The notes beneath the pieces were generated by a model. It was not told the origin of the DNA. It saw only the letters and a list, made by a program, of their open reading frames with translations, and did not search any database. A stretch of 5,204 nt of DNA from Acidimicrobiia bacterium (GTDB taxonomy: Bacteria; Actinomycetota; Acidimicrobiia; IMCC26256; JACDBD01): assembly GCA_031177445.1 (NCBI GenBank), contig JAPSGP010000250.1, positions 1 to 5,204 on the forward strand, read 5' to 3'. Within the stretch, counting starts at the first letter, position 1; each line of letters opens with the position of its first letter. This document shows, piece by piece, positions 1 to 5,204 of this stretch. The position numbers were made by a program, and so were the translations under genes.

Positions 1-95
1 ATGAGCGCGACGCGCTCGTCCTCGACGTGGATCTCGAGGCCGCACATCGCCTCGCACAGCGGGCACACCCGGAGGTGGACGTCACGTTCGGCCAT
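1..95 (-). CDS. Molybdopterin-dependent oxidoreductase, N-terminal fragment (runs off left edge)
   Basis: Reading the minus strand from the ATG at 95-93 gives 31 codons plus two bases before the window edge, with no stop. The translation contains CPLCEAMCGL at residues 11-20, a C-x2-C-x3-C cluster (C11, C14, C18) at the extreme N-terminus. This is the start of the 4Fe-4S domain of bis-MGD molybdenum oxidoreductases (formate dehydrogenase / nitrate reductase / DMSO reductase superfamily). A fourth cysteine would lie beyond the edge. No twin-arginine signal precedes the cluster, so the enzyme is probably cytoplasmic. A GGGGGG Shine-Dalgarno-like run on the minus strand (108-103) sits 7 nt before the ATG, which supports this start. 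The gene begins 24 bp after the TetR stop and is probably co-transcribed with it. The substrate cannot be read from this fragment. The family call is fairly firm, the exact enzyme is unknown. Confidence 0.8.
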   Translation of the reverse strand, partial: MAERDVHLRVCPLCEAMCGLEIHVEDERVAL

Positions 96-119
96 GTTCT
101 CGCCCCCCGTTTCCGAGCC

Positions 120-713
120 TTAGACGTTCTCCGCCGGTTGTCGTAGGTGTGCCAGCGCCCGCAACCCCGCGAGCGCGGTCTCGTCGGTGATCGCATCGGG
201 ATCGAGCCGGCGCTGCATCTCGAGCCCGATCATCAGCGCGATGAACAATGCCGCGACCTCCTCGGCCGAAGTGCCGTCGCTGGCGTGCAGCGTCTGAGCC
301 AGCGCACGGCGCGCATCGTCGTAGCGCGCCGCAACGCGCGAGCGCGCTCGTTCGTTGCGGCACGCGTACAGCCACAGCTCGTGCTCGAGCAGCACCCACG
401 CGTCGCTCGCGTTCGGTGGCGGCGACACGAAGTTCCGCCACAGCGCCGCGAATCGTGCACCCTCGTCGTCGGTGGCCTCGTACTCGGCCCGCACGGCGTC
501 GCCCGTGGCGTCCTTCCACTCGTCGAGCAGCGCGACGAGCAGCCCTTCCTTGTCGCCGAAGTGGGCGTAGATCGCGCCCGAGGTCCGGTCGGCCGCGTCA
601 GCGAGCGCGTCGACGGACGCTCCGGCCACGCCCCGCTCGGCGATGAGCTCGCCCGCCGCCTGCAACAGGCGCTGCCGGGTCTCCGCCTTCCGCTGGTCTT
701 GCGAACGTCGCAT
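120..713 (-). CDS. TetR/AcrR-family transcriptional regulator
   Basis: A 197-residue protein of typical TetR length. Residues about 12-58 form the N-terminal DNA-binding domain: a first helix (TRQRLLQAAGELIAERG), then the helix-turn-helix with ASVDALADAADRTSGAIYAHF at roughly 32-52 and the usual DKEGLL continuation. The rest is a helical ligand-binding and dimerisation domain that differs from family to family and gives no ligand identity. The start is fixed: an in-frame TAG on the minus strand (725-723) lies four codons before the ATG at 713-711, with no other start codon between. There is no obvious Shine-Dalgarno, so a leaderless or very short-leader mRNA is possible. The gene is divergent from the flavoprotein/P450 operon across 79 bp and lies just upstream of the molybdopterin oxidoreductase. 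By family precedent it most likely represses the divergent unit and itself, released by a small hydrophobic ligand. That role is inference. Confidence 0.93.
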   Translation of the reverse strand: MRRSQDQRKAETRQRLLQAAGELIAERGVAGASVDALADAADRTSGAIYAHFGDKEGLLVALLDEWKDATGDAVRAEYEATDDEGARFAALWRNFVSPPPNASDAWVLLEHELWLYACRNERARSRVAARYDDARRALAQTLHASDGTSAEEVAALFIALMIGLEMQRRLDPDAITDETALAGLRALAHLRQPAENV

Positions 714-724
714 GCTTGTGTTCT

Positions 725-732
725 ATCATGAT
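725..732. promoter_or_regulatory. Candidate TetR operator core (palindrome ATCATGAT)
   Basis: ATCATGAT is its own reverse complement and is centred about 16 bp upstream of the first TetR codon. Flanking bases extend the symmetry only weakly (GTT at 720-722 pairs with AAC at 739-741 around nearly the same centre, with mismatches between). TetR operators are usually longer (15-20 bp), so this would be only the core of a site. The location between two divergent starts is the main argument. Confidence 0.3.
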
Positions 733-756
733 TTCCGTAACGATCCCTATATAAAG

Positions 757-784
757 CTTCGCCGGGGCCGGTCCCGGCCGGAAG
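757..784 (+). other. GC-rich hairpin in the 5' leader of the flavoprotein operon
   Basis: GCCGGG (761-766) pairs with CCCGGC (773-778) across a 6-nt loop. Flanking CTTC (757-760) and GAAG (781-784) can extend the stem across a 2-nt bulge. If transcription begins near 760, the core stem lies at the very 5' end of the mRNA, and the outer arm would occupy part of the GGAAGG ribosome-binding site at 780-785. It is not followed by a U-run, so it is not a classic terminator. A role in mRNA stability or translation is possible but unproven, because short GC stems arise easily by chance in DNA of this composition. Confidence 0.3.
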
Positions 785-792
785 GAAGCGCC

Positions 793-1908
793 ATGCGCAC
801 ACCGCTCTGCGACGCGTTCGGGATCGAGTACCCGATCTTCGCCTTCACCCACTGCCGCGACGTCGTTGCCGCCGTGAGCAAGGCGGGCGGCTTCGGCGTG
901 CTCGGCGCGGTCGGGTTCAGCCCCGAGCAGCTCGAGATCGAGCTCGACTGGATCGATGAGCACGTCGACGGCAAGCCGTACGGCGTCGACACGGTGATGC
1001 CGCAGAAGTTCGCGGCCGATGTGCACGGCTCGGAGGAGGAGCTGCGCGCCCAGATCCGGACCATGATCCCGGACGCGCACTGGCGCTACGTCGACGACCT
1101 CATGCAGCGGTTCGACCTGCCCGAGCTGACCGACGACGACAGCTTCGGCGGCGTCGTGGGATGGGCGGAGGACGTCGCCCGCCGGCACGTCGACATCGCG
1201 CTCGCGCACCCGATCAAGCTGATCGCCAATGCCCTCGGTTCACCGCCCAAGGACGTCATCGATCTCGCGCACGAACACGGAGTGAAGGTCGCGGCGCTCG
1301 CGGGGAAGGCACAGCATGCGGAGCGGCACGTGAACAACGGCGTCGACATCATCGTCGCCCAGGGCTACGAGGCCGGCGGGCACACCGGAGAGGTCGCGAC
1401 GATGGTCCTGGTCCCCGAGGCGGTCGACGCAGTCGCTCCCACTCCCGTGCTCGCAGCCGGCGGCATCGGTTCGGGTCGCCAGATCGCGGCCGCGCTCGCG
1501 CTGGGCGCGCAGGGCGTCTGGATGGGGTCGCTGTGGCTGACGACCGCCGAGAGCAGTTCCAGCCCGGAATCGGTCGAAGCGATGCTCGAGGCGTCCTCGT
1601 CCGACACGGTGCGCTCGCGCTGTTATACGGGCAAGCCGGCGCGCATGCTGCGCAACGCCTGGACCGACGCCTGGGAGGACCCGGAGGGGCCGGGCCCGCT
1701 CGGCATGCCGCTGCAGAACATCCTCACCGCTGAGGCGAACGCGCGCATCTCGCGATCCCATCGCAAGGACCTCGCCTTCTCGCCGGTGGGGCAGATCGTC
1801 GGAAGCATGAACGCGGTGCAGCCCGTGCGCGACGTGATGTTCCGCCTGGTCGAGGAGTACATCGAGAGCGCCGAGCGGATCACCGCCGGCATTGCCGAAC
1901 TGCAGTAG
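793..1908 (+). CDS. Nitronate monooxygenase / 2-nitropropane dioxygenase-family FMN flavoprotein
   Basis: A 371-residue TIM-barrel flavoprotein. The first strand (PIFAF, 14-18) and AGGFGVLGA (31-39) match the N-terminal FMN-binding part of the family. GYEAGGHTGEV contains the conserved GGH with H197, the usual catalytic-base position in nitronate monooxygenases. AAGGIGSG (G223-G228), followed by ALALGAQGVWMGS, is the FMN phosphate-binding segment. About 50-60 residues around 75-130 look inserted relative to the minimal NMO fold. This fits an actinobacterial subfamily commonly labelled NMO but biochemically diverse, with IpdC of steroid C/D-ring degradation a relative in the same superfamily. 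The frame is open further upstream, but the ATG at 793 has GGAAGG at 780-785 and begins exactly at the conserved domain. It is the first gene of a three-gene run, with the P450 31 bp downstream. An enzyme working on nitronates or on acyl-CoA/steroid intermediates are both possible; the sequence does not decide. Confidence 0.9.
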   Translation: MRTPLCDAFGIEYPIFAFTHCRDVVAAVSKAGGFGVLGAVGFSPEQLEIELDWIDEHVDGKPYGVDTVMPQKFAADVHGSEEELRAQIRTMIPDAHWRYVDDLMQRFDLPELTDDDSFGGVVGWAEDVARRHVDIALAHPIKLIANALGSPPKDVIDLAHEHGVKVAALAGKAQHAERHVNNGVDIIVAQGYEAGGHTGEVATMVLVPEAVDAVAPTPVLAAGGIGSGRQIAAALALGAQGVWMGSLWLTTAESSSSPESVEAMLEASSSDTVRSRCYTGKPARMLRNAWTDAWEDPEGPGPLGMPLQNILTAEANARISRSHRKDLAFSPVGQIVGSMNAVQPVRDVMFRLVEEYIESAERITAGIAELQ

Positions 1909-1926
1909 CGCAGCAGTCTCGATCGC

Positions 1927-1935
1927 AAAGGAGAG
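1927..1935 (+). promoter_or_regulatory. Ribosome-binding site deciding the P450 start
   Basis: AAAGGAGAG contains GGAG at 1930-1933, placed 6 nt before the second of two tandem GTG codons (1937-1939 and 1940-1942). The first GTG would have only a 3-nt spacer. The longer alternative start (TTG at 1892) lies inside the upstream gene, has no Shine-Dalgarno and adds residues with no P450 character. GTG at 1940 is therefore preferred. Confidence 0.7.
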
Positions 1936-1939
1936 CGTG

Positions 1940-3175
1940 GTGCAGCTTCAGGACATCGACCTGCTGGACCGGGACGTCTTCACCAACGGCATCCCGCACG
2001 AGTGGTTCACCTACCTGCGGAACAACGCGCCCGTGTACCGCCATCCCGAGCCGAAGGGACCGGGCTTCTGGGTCGTGACGAAGTACGCCGACGTGTACGC
2101 AGTCGGCCGCGATGCTGCGACCTTCTCGTCCGATCAGGATCGCGGCGGCGTGATCGGGCTCGAGGAGCAGGAGATGGAGGTCGACTTCGGCGAGGCCAAG
2201 ATCATGCTGATGATGGACCCGCCCGAGCACACGCGGCAGCGCAAGCTCGTCAACAAGGGCTTCACGCCCAAGCACATCAACGCGCTGGAAGAGCACATCC
2301 GCGAGCTCACCGCGCGCATCCTCGAGGAAGCCATCGCCAAGGGCGAATGCGACTTCGTCGTCGACATCGCCGCCGAGCTCCCGCTGCAGGTGATCGCCGA
2401 GCTCATCGGCGTGCCCCACGAGGATCGGCACAAGATCTTCGACTGGAGCAACCGGATGGTCGGCAGCGAGGACCCCGAGTACGCGGTGTCGCTCGACGAG
2501 GCCAACAACGCCCGGTTCGAGATGTTCATGTACGCCCAGCAGCTCGCCGACGCCCGCCGGGCCGACCCCCGCGACGACATCCTCACGACCCTGCTCGACG
2601 CGGAGGTCGACGGCGACAAGCTCTCCGAGATGGAGTTCAACCTCTTCTTCATGCTGCTGTCCGTCGCAGGCAACGAGACGACGCGCAACGCGATTTCGCA
2701 CGGTCTGAACGCGTTCCTCGAGAACCCCGGCGAGTACGAGAAGCTGGTCCAGGATCCGGCCGGGGTGATCACCGGGGCGACCGAGGAGATCCTGCGCTGG
2801 GCTTCGCCGGTGATGTACTTCAAGCGCAACGTCACCCAGGACACCGAGCTGCACGGCAACGAGTTCCGCGAGGGCGACAAGGTCAGCATCTGGTACGTGT
2901 CGGCCAACCGCGACGAAGAGGTCTTCGCCGACCCGTTCCGCTTCGACGTCGAGCGCTCGCCCAACGACCACCTGGCGTTCGGCGGCGGCGGCCCCCACTT
3001 CTGCCTGGGCTCCAGCCTGGCGCGCATGGAGATCCGCGTGCTGTTCGAGGAGCTGGCAAATCGCGTCCCGGTGCTCCGGCCCCTGGGCCAGCCGGACCGC
3101 CTGCGCTCGAACTTCATCGGCGGCATCAAGCATTTGCCGGTCGACCTCACCGCGACGCCCGTGCGAACGGGATAG
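1940..3175 (+). CDS. Cytochrome P450, CYP124/CYP125/CYP142-like
   Basis: A 411-residue soluble bacterial class I P450 with no membrane anchor, translated from GTG. All signature elements are present. The I-helix oxygen-activation motif AGNETT is at 243-248. ExxR of the K-helix is E283/R286 (EEILRW). The haem loop FGGGGPHFCLG is at 347-357, with C355 as the thiolate ligand. The segments ASPVMYFKRNVTQD, GDKVSIWYVSANRDE and the C-terminal GIKHLPVDL resemble, from memory, the actinobacterial CYP124/CYP125/CYP142 group, which hydroxylates methyl-branched lipids or the sterol side chain. The exact CYP family needs an alignment. It would need a ferredoxin and reductase, and neither is encoded in this window. 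It lies 31 bp after the flavoprotein and 21 bp before the inositol-phosphate synthase, so co-transcription is likely. P450 identity is certain; the substrate is inference. Confidence 0.95.
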   Translation: MQLQDIDLLDRDVFTNGIPHEWFTYLRNNAPVYRHPEPKGPGFWVVTKYADVYAVGRDAATFSSDQDRGGVIGLEEQEMEVDFGEAKIMLMMDPPEHTRQRKLVNKGFTPKHINALEEHIRELTARILEEAIAKGECDFVVDIAAELPLQVIAELIGVPHEDRHKIFDWSNRMVGSEDPEYAVSLDEANNARFEMFMYAQQLADARRADPRDDILTTLLDAEVDGDKLSEMEFNLFFMLLSVAGNETTRNAISHGLNAFLENPGEYEKLVQDPAGVITGATEEILRWASPVMYFKRNVTQDTELHGNEFREGDKVSIWYVSANRDEEVFADPFRFDVERSPNDHLAFGGGGPHFCLGSSLARMEIRVLFEELANRVPVLRPLGQPDRLRSNFIGGIKHLPVDLTATPVRTG

Positions 3176-3196
3176 TCAGGAGATAGACAGGGGGCA

Positions 3197-4537
3197 ATGC
3201 CCGACTCCGGCCGTCGCGCGATCGATCCTGCGGACGGGAAGCTCGGTGTGCTCTGCGTCGGGCTCGGCGCCGTCACCAGCACGCTGATTGCCGGGGTGGA
3301 GCTCGCCCGACGCGGGCTCGGCGAGCCAATCGGCTCGCTGACGCAGATGGGGACCATCCGCCTCGGCCGCCGAACGGAACCGCGCGTGCCTCTCATCCGC
3401 GACTTCGTCCCGCTCGCGGGCCTCGACGACCTCGTGTTCGGGGCCTGGGACCCGTTCCCGGACGACGCCTACGTCGCCGCGTCGCGCGCGGGCGTGCTCG
3501 AGATCGGGCGCCATGTCGAACCCGTCGGGGACGCGCTCCGAGCGGTGCGTCCCATGCCGGCGGCGTTCGACCCCGCCTACGTGAAGCGCATCGACGGGCC
3601 CAACGTGAAGCCGAGCACCAGGAAGCGGGCGATGCTCGAGGGCATCAGCGCCGACATCGAAGCGTTCCGCAGCGAGCATCTCGTCGACCGCATGGTCATG
3701 ATCTGGTGTGCGTCGACCGAGGCGTACATCGAGCCTGGCGACGTCCACGCTGATCTCGAGGCGTTCGAAGCCGGGATCGATGCCGACGACCCGCGCATCG
3801 CGCCGTCGATGCTCTACGCCTATGCCGCGCTGCAGGCGGGCATCCCGTTCGCCAACGGCGCGCCCAACCTCACCGTCGACGTCCCCGCGCTGCGCAGCTA
3901 CGCGACCGATCGCGGCGTTCCGATCGCAGGCAAGGACTTCAAGACGGGTCAGACCCTGATCAAGACGGTCATCGCCCCCATGCTGAAGGCGCGGATGCTC
4001 GGTCTCTCGGGCTGGTATTCGACGAACATCCTGGGCAACCGCGACGGCGAGGTGCTCGACGACCCGGAGAGCTTCAAGACGAAGGAGGAGTCGAAGCTCG
4101 GAGTGCTCGAGGACGTGCTCGAGCCGGACCGGTACCCCCAGCTGTACGGCGACGTGTACCACAAGGTCCGGATCAACTACTACCCGCCGCGCGGCGACAA
4201 CAAGGAGGGTTGGGACAACGTCGACCTCTTCGGCTGGCTGGGATACCCGATGCAGCTCAAGATCGACTTCCTCTGCCGCGACTCGATCTTGGCGGCGCCG
4301 CTCGCGCTCGACCTGTGCCTCCTGCTCGATGTCGCCCAGCGCGCCCGCCTCGGCGGGATCCAGGAGTGGCTCAGCTTCTACTTCAAGTCACCCCAAGTCG
4401 GCCCCGGGCTCTACCCGGAGCACGACCTGTTCATCCAGCAGACCAAGCTGAAGAACACGCTGCGCTGGTTGATGGGCGAAGAGCAGATCACCCACCTTGG
4501 CATCGACTACTACCTCGACGGCGACGACCTCAGGTGA
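3197..4537 (+). CDS. Myo-inositol-1-phosphate synthase (inositol-3-phosphate synthase), long form
   Basis: A 446-residue enzyme converting glucose 6-phosphate to 1L-myo-inositol 1-phosphate using NAD internally, the entry step to phosphatidylinositol and other inositol compounds. The Rossmann motif GLGAVTST is at 22-29. The central GKDFKTGQT starts at G245, with K246 and K249. LSGWYSTNILGNRDGEVL (N277, G280, N281, D283) and FKTKEESK (K294, K296, K300) form the NAD/active-site segments. HKVRINYYPPRGDNK (K323 onward) and KIDFLCRDSILAAPLALDL complete the family pattern. At 446 residues it is longer than the roughly 360-370-residue mycobacterial type and shorter than the yeast enzyme (about 530). 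The ATG at 3197 is the first usable start. GGGGG at 3190-3194 is very close (2 nt), and AGGAGA at 3178-3183 is 13 nt away, so initiation may be weak or coupled to the P450. The last 8 bp overlap the leuD 3' end on the other strand. Confidence 0.95.
   Translation: MPDSGRRAIDPADGKLGVLCVGLGAVTSTLIAGVELARRGLGEPIGSLTQMGTIRLGRRTEPRVPLIRDFVPLAGLDDLVFGAWDPFPDDAYVAASRAGVLEIGRHVEPVGDALRAVRPMPAAFDPAYVKRIDGPNVKPSTRKRAMLEGISADIEAFRSEHLVDRMVMIWCASTEAYIEPGDVHADLEAFEAGIDADDPRIAPSMLYAYAALQAGIPFANGAPNLTVDVPALRSYATDRGVPIAGKDFKTGQTLIKTVIAPMLKARMLGLSGWYSTNILGNRDGEVLDDPESFKTKEESKLGVLEDVLEPDRYPQLYGDVYHKVRINYYPPRGDNKEGWDNVDLFGWLGYPMQLKIDFLCRDSILAAPLALDLCLLLDVAQRARLGGIQEWLSFYFKSPQVGPGLYPEHDLFIQQTKLKNTLRWLMGEEQITHLGIDYYLDGDDLR
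4530..4537. other. Convergent stop-codon overlap between the inositol-phosphate synthase gene and leuD
   Basis: The plus-strand TGA (4535-4537) lies inside the leuD reading frame, and the minus-strand TGA of leuD (complement of 4530-4532) lies inside the last codons of the plus-strand gene. The two coding regions therefore share 8 bp with no room for an intergenic terminator. I see no stem followed by a T-run at this junction on either strand. Confidence 0.85.
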
Positions 4538-5123
4538 CGCGCGGCGCCCAGGACGGGCGCGACTGCTCGTAGCCGGCGATCTCGTCCTCGTGCTGCAAGC
4601 TCAGCCCGACGTCGTCGAGGCCGTTGAGCAGGCGGTGATGCGTGTGGTCGTCGAGCACGAACGGCTCGTCGAGGTCGATGGCGGGGACCGCGACCCGCCG
4701 GTCGACCACGTCGACCACGATCTCGAGGGACGGGTCGTCCTCGACGGCCTGCATGATGCGGGTGACGACGTCCTGTGGGAGCTCGACGGGCACGAGGCCG
4801 ATCTTCAGGGCGTTGTTGCGGAAGATGTCGGCGAACCGGGGCGAGATGACGGCCCGGAACCCGTAGTCCTCGAGCGCCCACACCGCGTGCTCGCGGGAGG
4901 ACCCGGTGCCGAAGTTGGGCCCGGCGACGAGGATCTGCGCGTCGCGGTAGCGATCCTGGTTGAGCACGAAATCGGAGCGCTCTCGCCACTCCGAGAACAG
5001 CCCCTCGCCGAAGCCGGTGCGTTCGACCCGCTTGAGCCAGTCGCTGGGGATGATCTGGTCGGTGTCGACGTCGCTGCGGTCGAGCGGCACCGCCCGGGCG
5101 ACGACCTCGCGCACCGCCTGCAT
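4530..5123 (-). CDS. leuD: 3-isopropylmalate dehydratase small subunit
   Basis: A 197-residue swivelling-domain subunit, the usual length for LeuD. With LeuC it isomerises 2-isopropylmalate to 3-isopropylmalate in cytosolic leucine biosynthesis. Family signatures are DTDQIIP (20-26), GFGEGLFSEWR (37-47), GPNFGTGSSREHA (68-80, where the GSSREHA loop contributes the active-site serine/arginine), and PRFADIFRNNALKIGLVPV (95-113). The C-terminal HTHHRLLNGLDDVGLSLQHED is also typical. The ATG at 5123-5121 follows the leuC stop by one base, so translation is probably coupled; no strong Shine-Dalgarno is visible in the end of leuC. The gene is complete and shows no missing key residue. Confidence 0.96.
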   Translation of the reverse strand: MQAVREVVARAVPLDRSDVDTDQIIPSDWLKRVERTGFGEGLFSEWRERSDFVLNQDRYRDAQILVAGPNFGTGSSREHAVWALEDYGFRAVISPRFADIFRNNALKIGLVPVELPQDVVTRIMQAVEDDPSLEIVVDVVDRRVAVPAIDLDEPFVLDDHTHHRLLNGLDDVGLSLQHEDEIAGYEQSRPSWAPRVT

Positions 5124-5124
5124 G

Positions 5125-5204
5125 TCAGTCGAGCTCGTCGGGAGTCGTGAACCGGCCCATGATGGCGGTGGCGGCGGCGACGGCCGGCGACACCAGGTGC
5201 GTGC
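5125..5204 (-). CDS. leuC: 3-isopropylmalate dehydratase large subunit, C-terminal end (runs off right edge)
   Basis: The minus strand from the right edge reads THLVSPAVAAATAIMGRF and then a short acidic tail ending in TGA (complement of 5125-5127). THLVSPAxAAAxAxxGxF is the conserved C-terminus of LeuC, the 4Fe-4S aconitase-type large subunit that pairs with LeuD. Only the last 26 codons, stop included, are present, so the iron-sulfur cysteines lie outside the window. One base separates its stop from the leuD ATG, the classic leuCD order. Confidence 0.88.
   Translation of the reverse strand, partial: THLVSPAVAAATAIMGRFTTPDELD

Larger units (their letters stand above)
714..792. promoter_or_regulatory. 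Divergent promoter/operator region
   Basis: The 79 bp between the divergent TetR and flavoprotein starts contain the only clearly AT-rich stretch of the neighbourhood (about 721-756). TATATA at 748-753 could serve as a -10 for the rightward operon, putting the transcript start near 760. No TTGACA-like -35 is visible at the expected spacing. The same near-symmetric AT core could also act leftward for the TetR gene. The perfect 8-bp palindrome ATCATGAT (725-732) lies where the rightward -35 would be, a position at which a bound TetR dimer would block transcription. Promoter and operator assignments are inferred from position and composition. Confidence 0.5.

Noticed and set aside
643..792. N-terminal extension of the flavoprotein by 50 codons back to 643
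   Set aside because: The extra residues cross the divergent control region and enter the TetR gene, show no family similarity, and ignore the good ribosome-binding site ahead of the ATG at 793.
1892..1939. TTG start giving the P450 16 more residues and overlap with the flavoprotein gene
   Set aside because: There is no Shine-Dalgarno before 1892, and a strong GGAG sits 6 nt before the GTG at 1940.
1880..3133. A long minus-strand open frame (417 codons) antisense to the P450 gene
   Set aside because: It is the shadow of a GC-rich coding strand. The translation is low-complexity in R, V, H, L and D with no motif, while the plus strand carries a complete P450 with all signature residues.
2002..3186. 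A long plus-strand open frame (394 codons) in another frame of the P450 gene
   Set aside because: The product is extremely rich in arginine, alanine and glycine and has no recognisable domain. This is the usual off-frame reading of high-GC DNA.
3176..4162. A minus-strand open frame of 328 codons antisense to the inositol-phosphate synthase gene
   Set aside because: The composition is that of a GC-skewed shadow with no domain, and it covers a confidently identified gene on the plus strand.
4497..5150. A plus-strand open frame of 217 codons over leuD
   Set aside because: It is antisense to leuD, rich in V, D, E and G, and has no motif. leuD on the minus strand matches its family end to end.
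5160..5190. GGC-rich short tandem run near the right edge
   Set aside because: It encodes the alanine-rich stretch of the conserved LeuC C-terminus, so it is codon-driven and not an independent repeat.

Overview
The window is GC-rich, gene-dense bacterial DNA. Third-position G/C is strong, intergenic gaps are short, and the gene content (steroid/lipid-type P450, a nitronate monooxygenase-like flavoprotein, TetR regulator, molybdopterin oxidoreductase, leuCD, inositol-phosphate synthase) points to an actinobacterium. The long form of inositol-3-phosphate synthase is not the short mycobacterial/streptomycete form. That makes a deep-branching actinobacterial lineage, such as the Acidimicrobiia or Thermoleophilia, a reasonable guess, but this is inference and not proven by the sequence.

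Layout. (1) Positions 1-713, minus strand: a TetR-family regulator (120-713) is followed 24 bp later by the N-terminus of a molybdopterin-dependent oxidoreductase that runs off the left edge (1-95). (2) Positions 714-792: a 79-bp divergent intergenic region with an AT-rich core, a perfect 8-bp palindrome and a GC-rich hairpin. It is the likely promoter/operator region for both directions. (3) Positions 793-4537, plus strand: a tight three-gene run of nitronate monooxygenase-family flavoprotein (793-1908), cytochrome P450 (1940-3175) and long-form myo-inositol-1-phosphate synthase (3197-4537). The gaps are only 31 and 21 bp, so they are probably one operon. (4) Positions 4530-5204, minus strand: leuD (complete) preceded by the last 26 codons of leuC, separated by one base. 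leuD converges on the inositol-phosphate synthase gene and their 3' ends overlap by 8 bp.

How the genes may work together: the TetR protein probably controls the divergent flavoprotein/P450 transcription unit and perhaps its own downstream oxidoreductase. The P450 resembles the CYP124/CYP125/CYP142 group, which oxidises sterol side chains and methyl-branched lipids. The flavoprotein belongs to the family that includes nitronate monooxygenases and the steroid-ring enzyme IpdC. Together with a molybdenum oxidoreductase this suggests an inducible oxidative lipid or xenobiotic function, but no substrate can be read from the sequence. The inositol-phosphate synthase (phosphatidylinositol or other inositol metabolites) and leuCD (leucine biosynthesis) are housekeeping anabolic genes next to it.

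Every substantial coding region belongs to a recognisable family. I see no CRISPR array, tRNA, rRNA, insertion sequence or phage gene, and no clear evidence of an undescribed system. The most unusual points are the operon-like coupling of a P450 with a long-form inositol-phosphate synthase, and the structured divergent control region.
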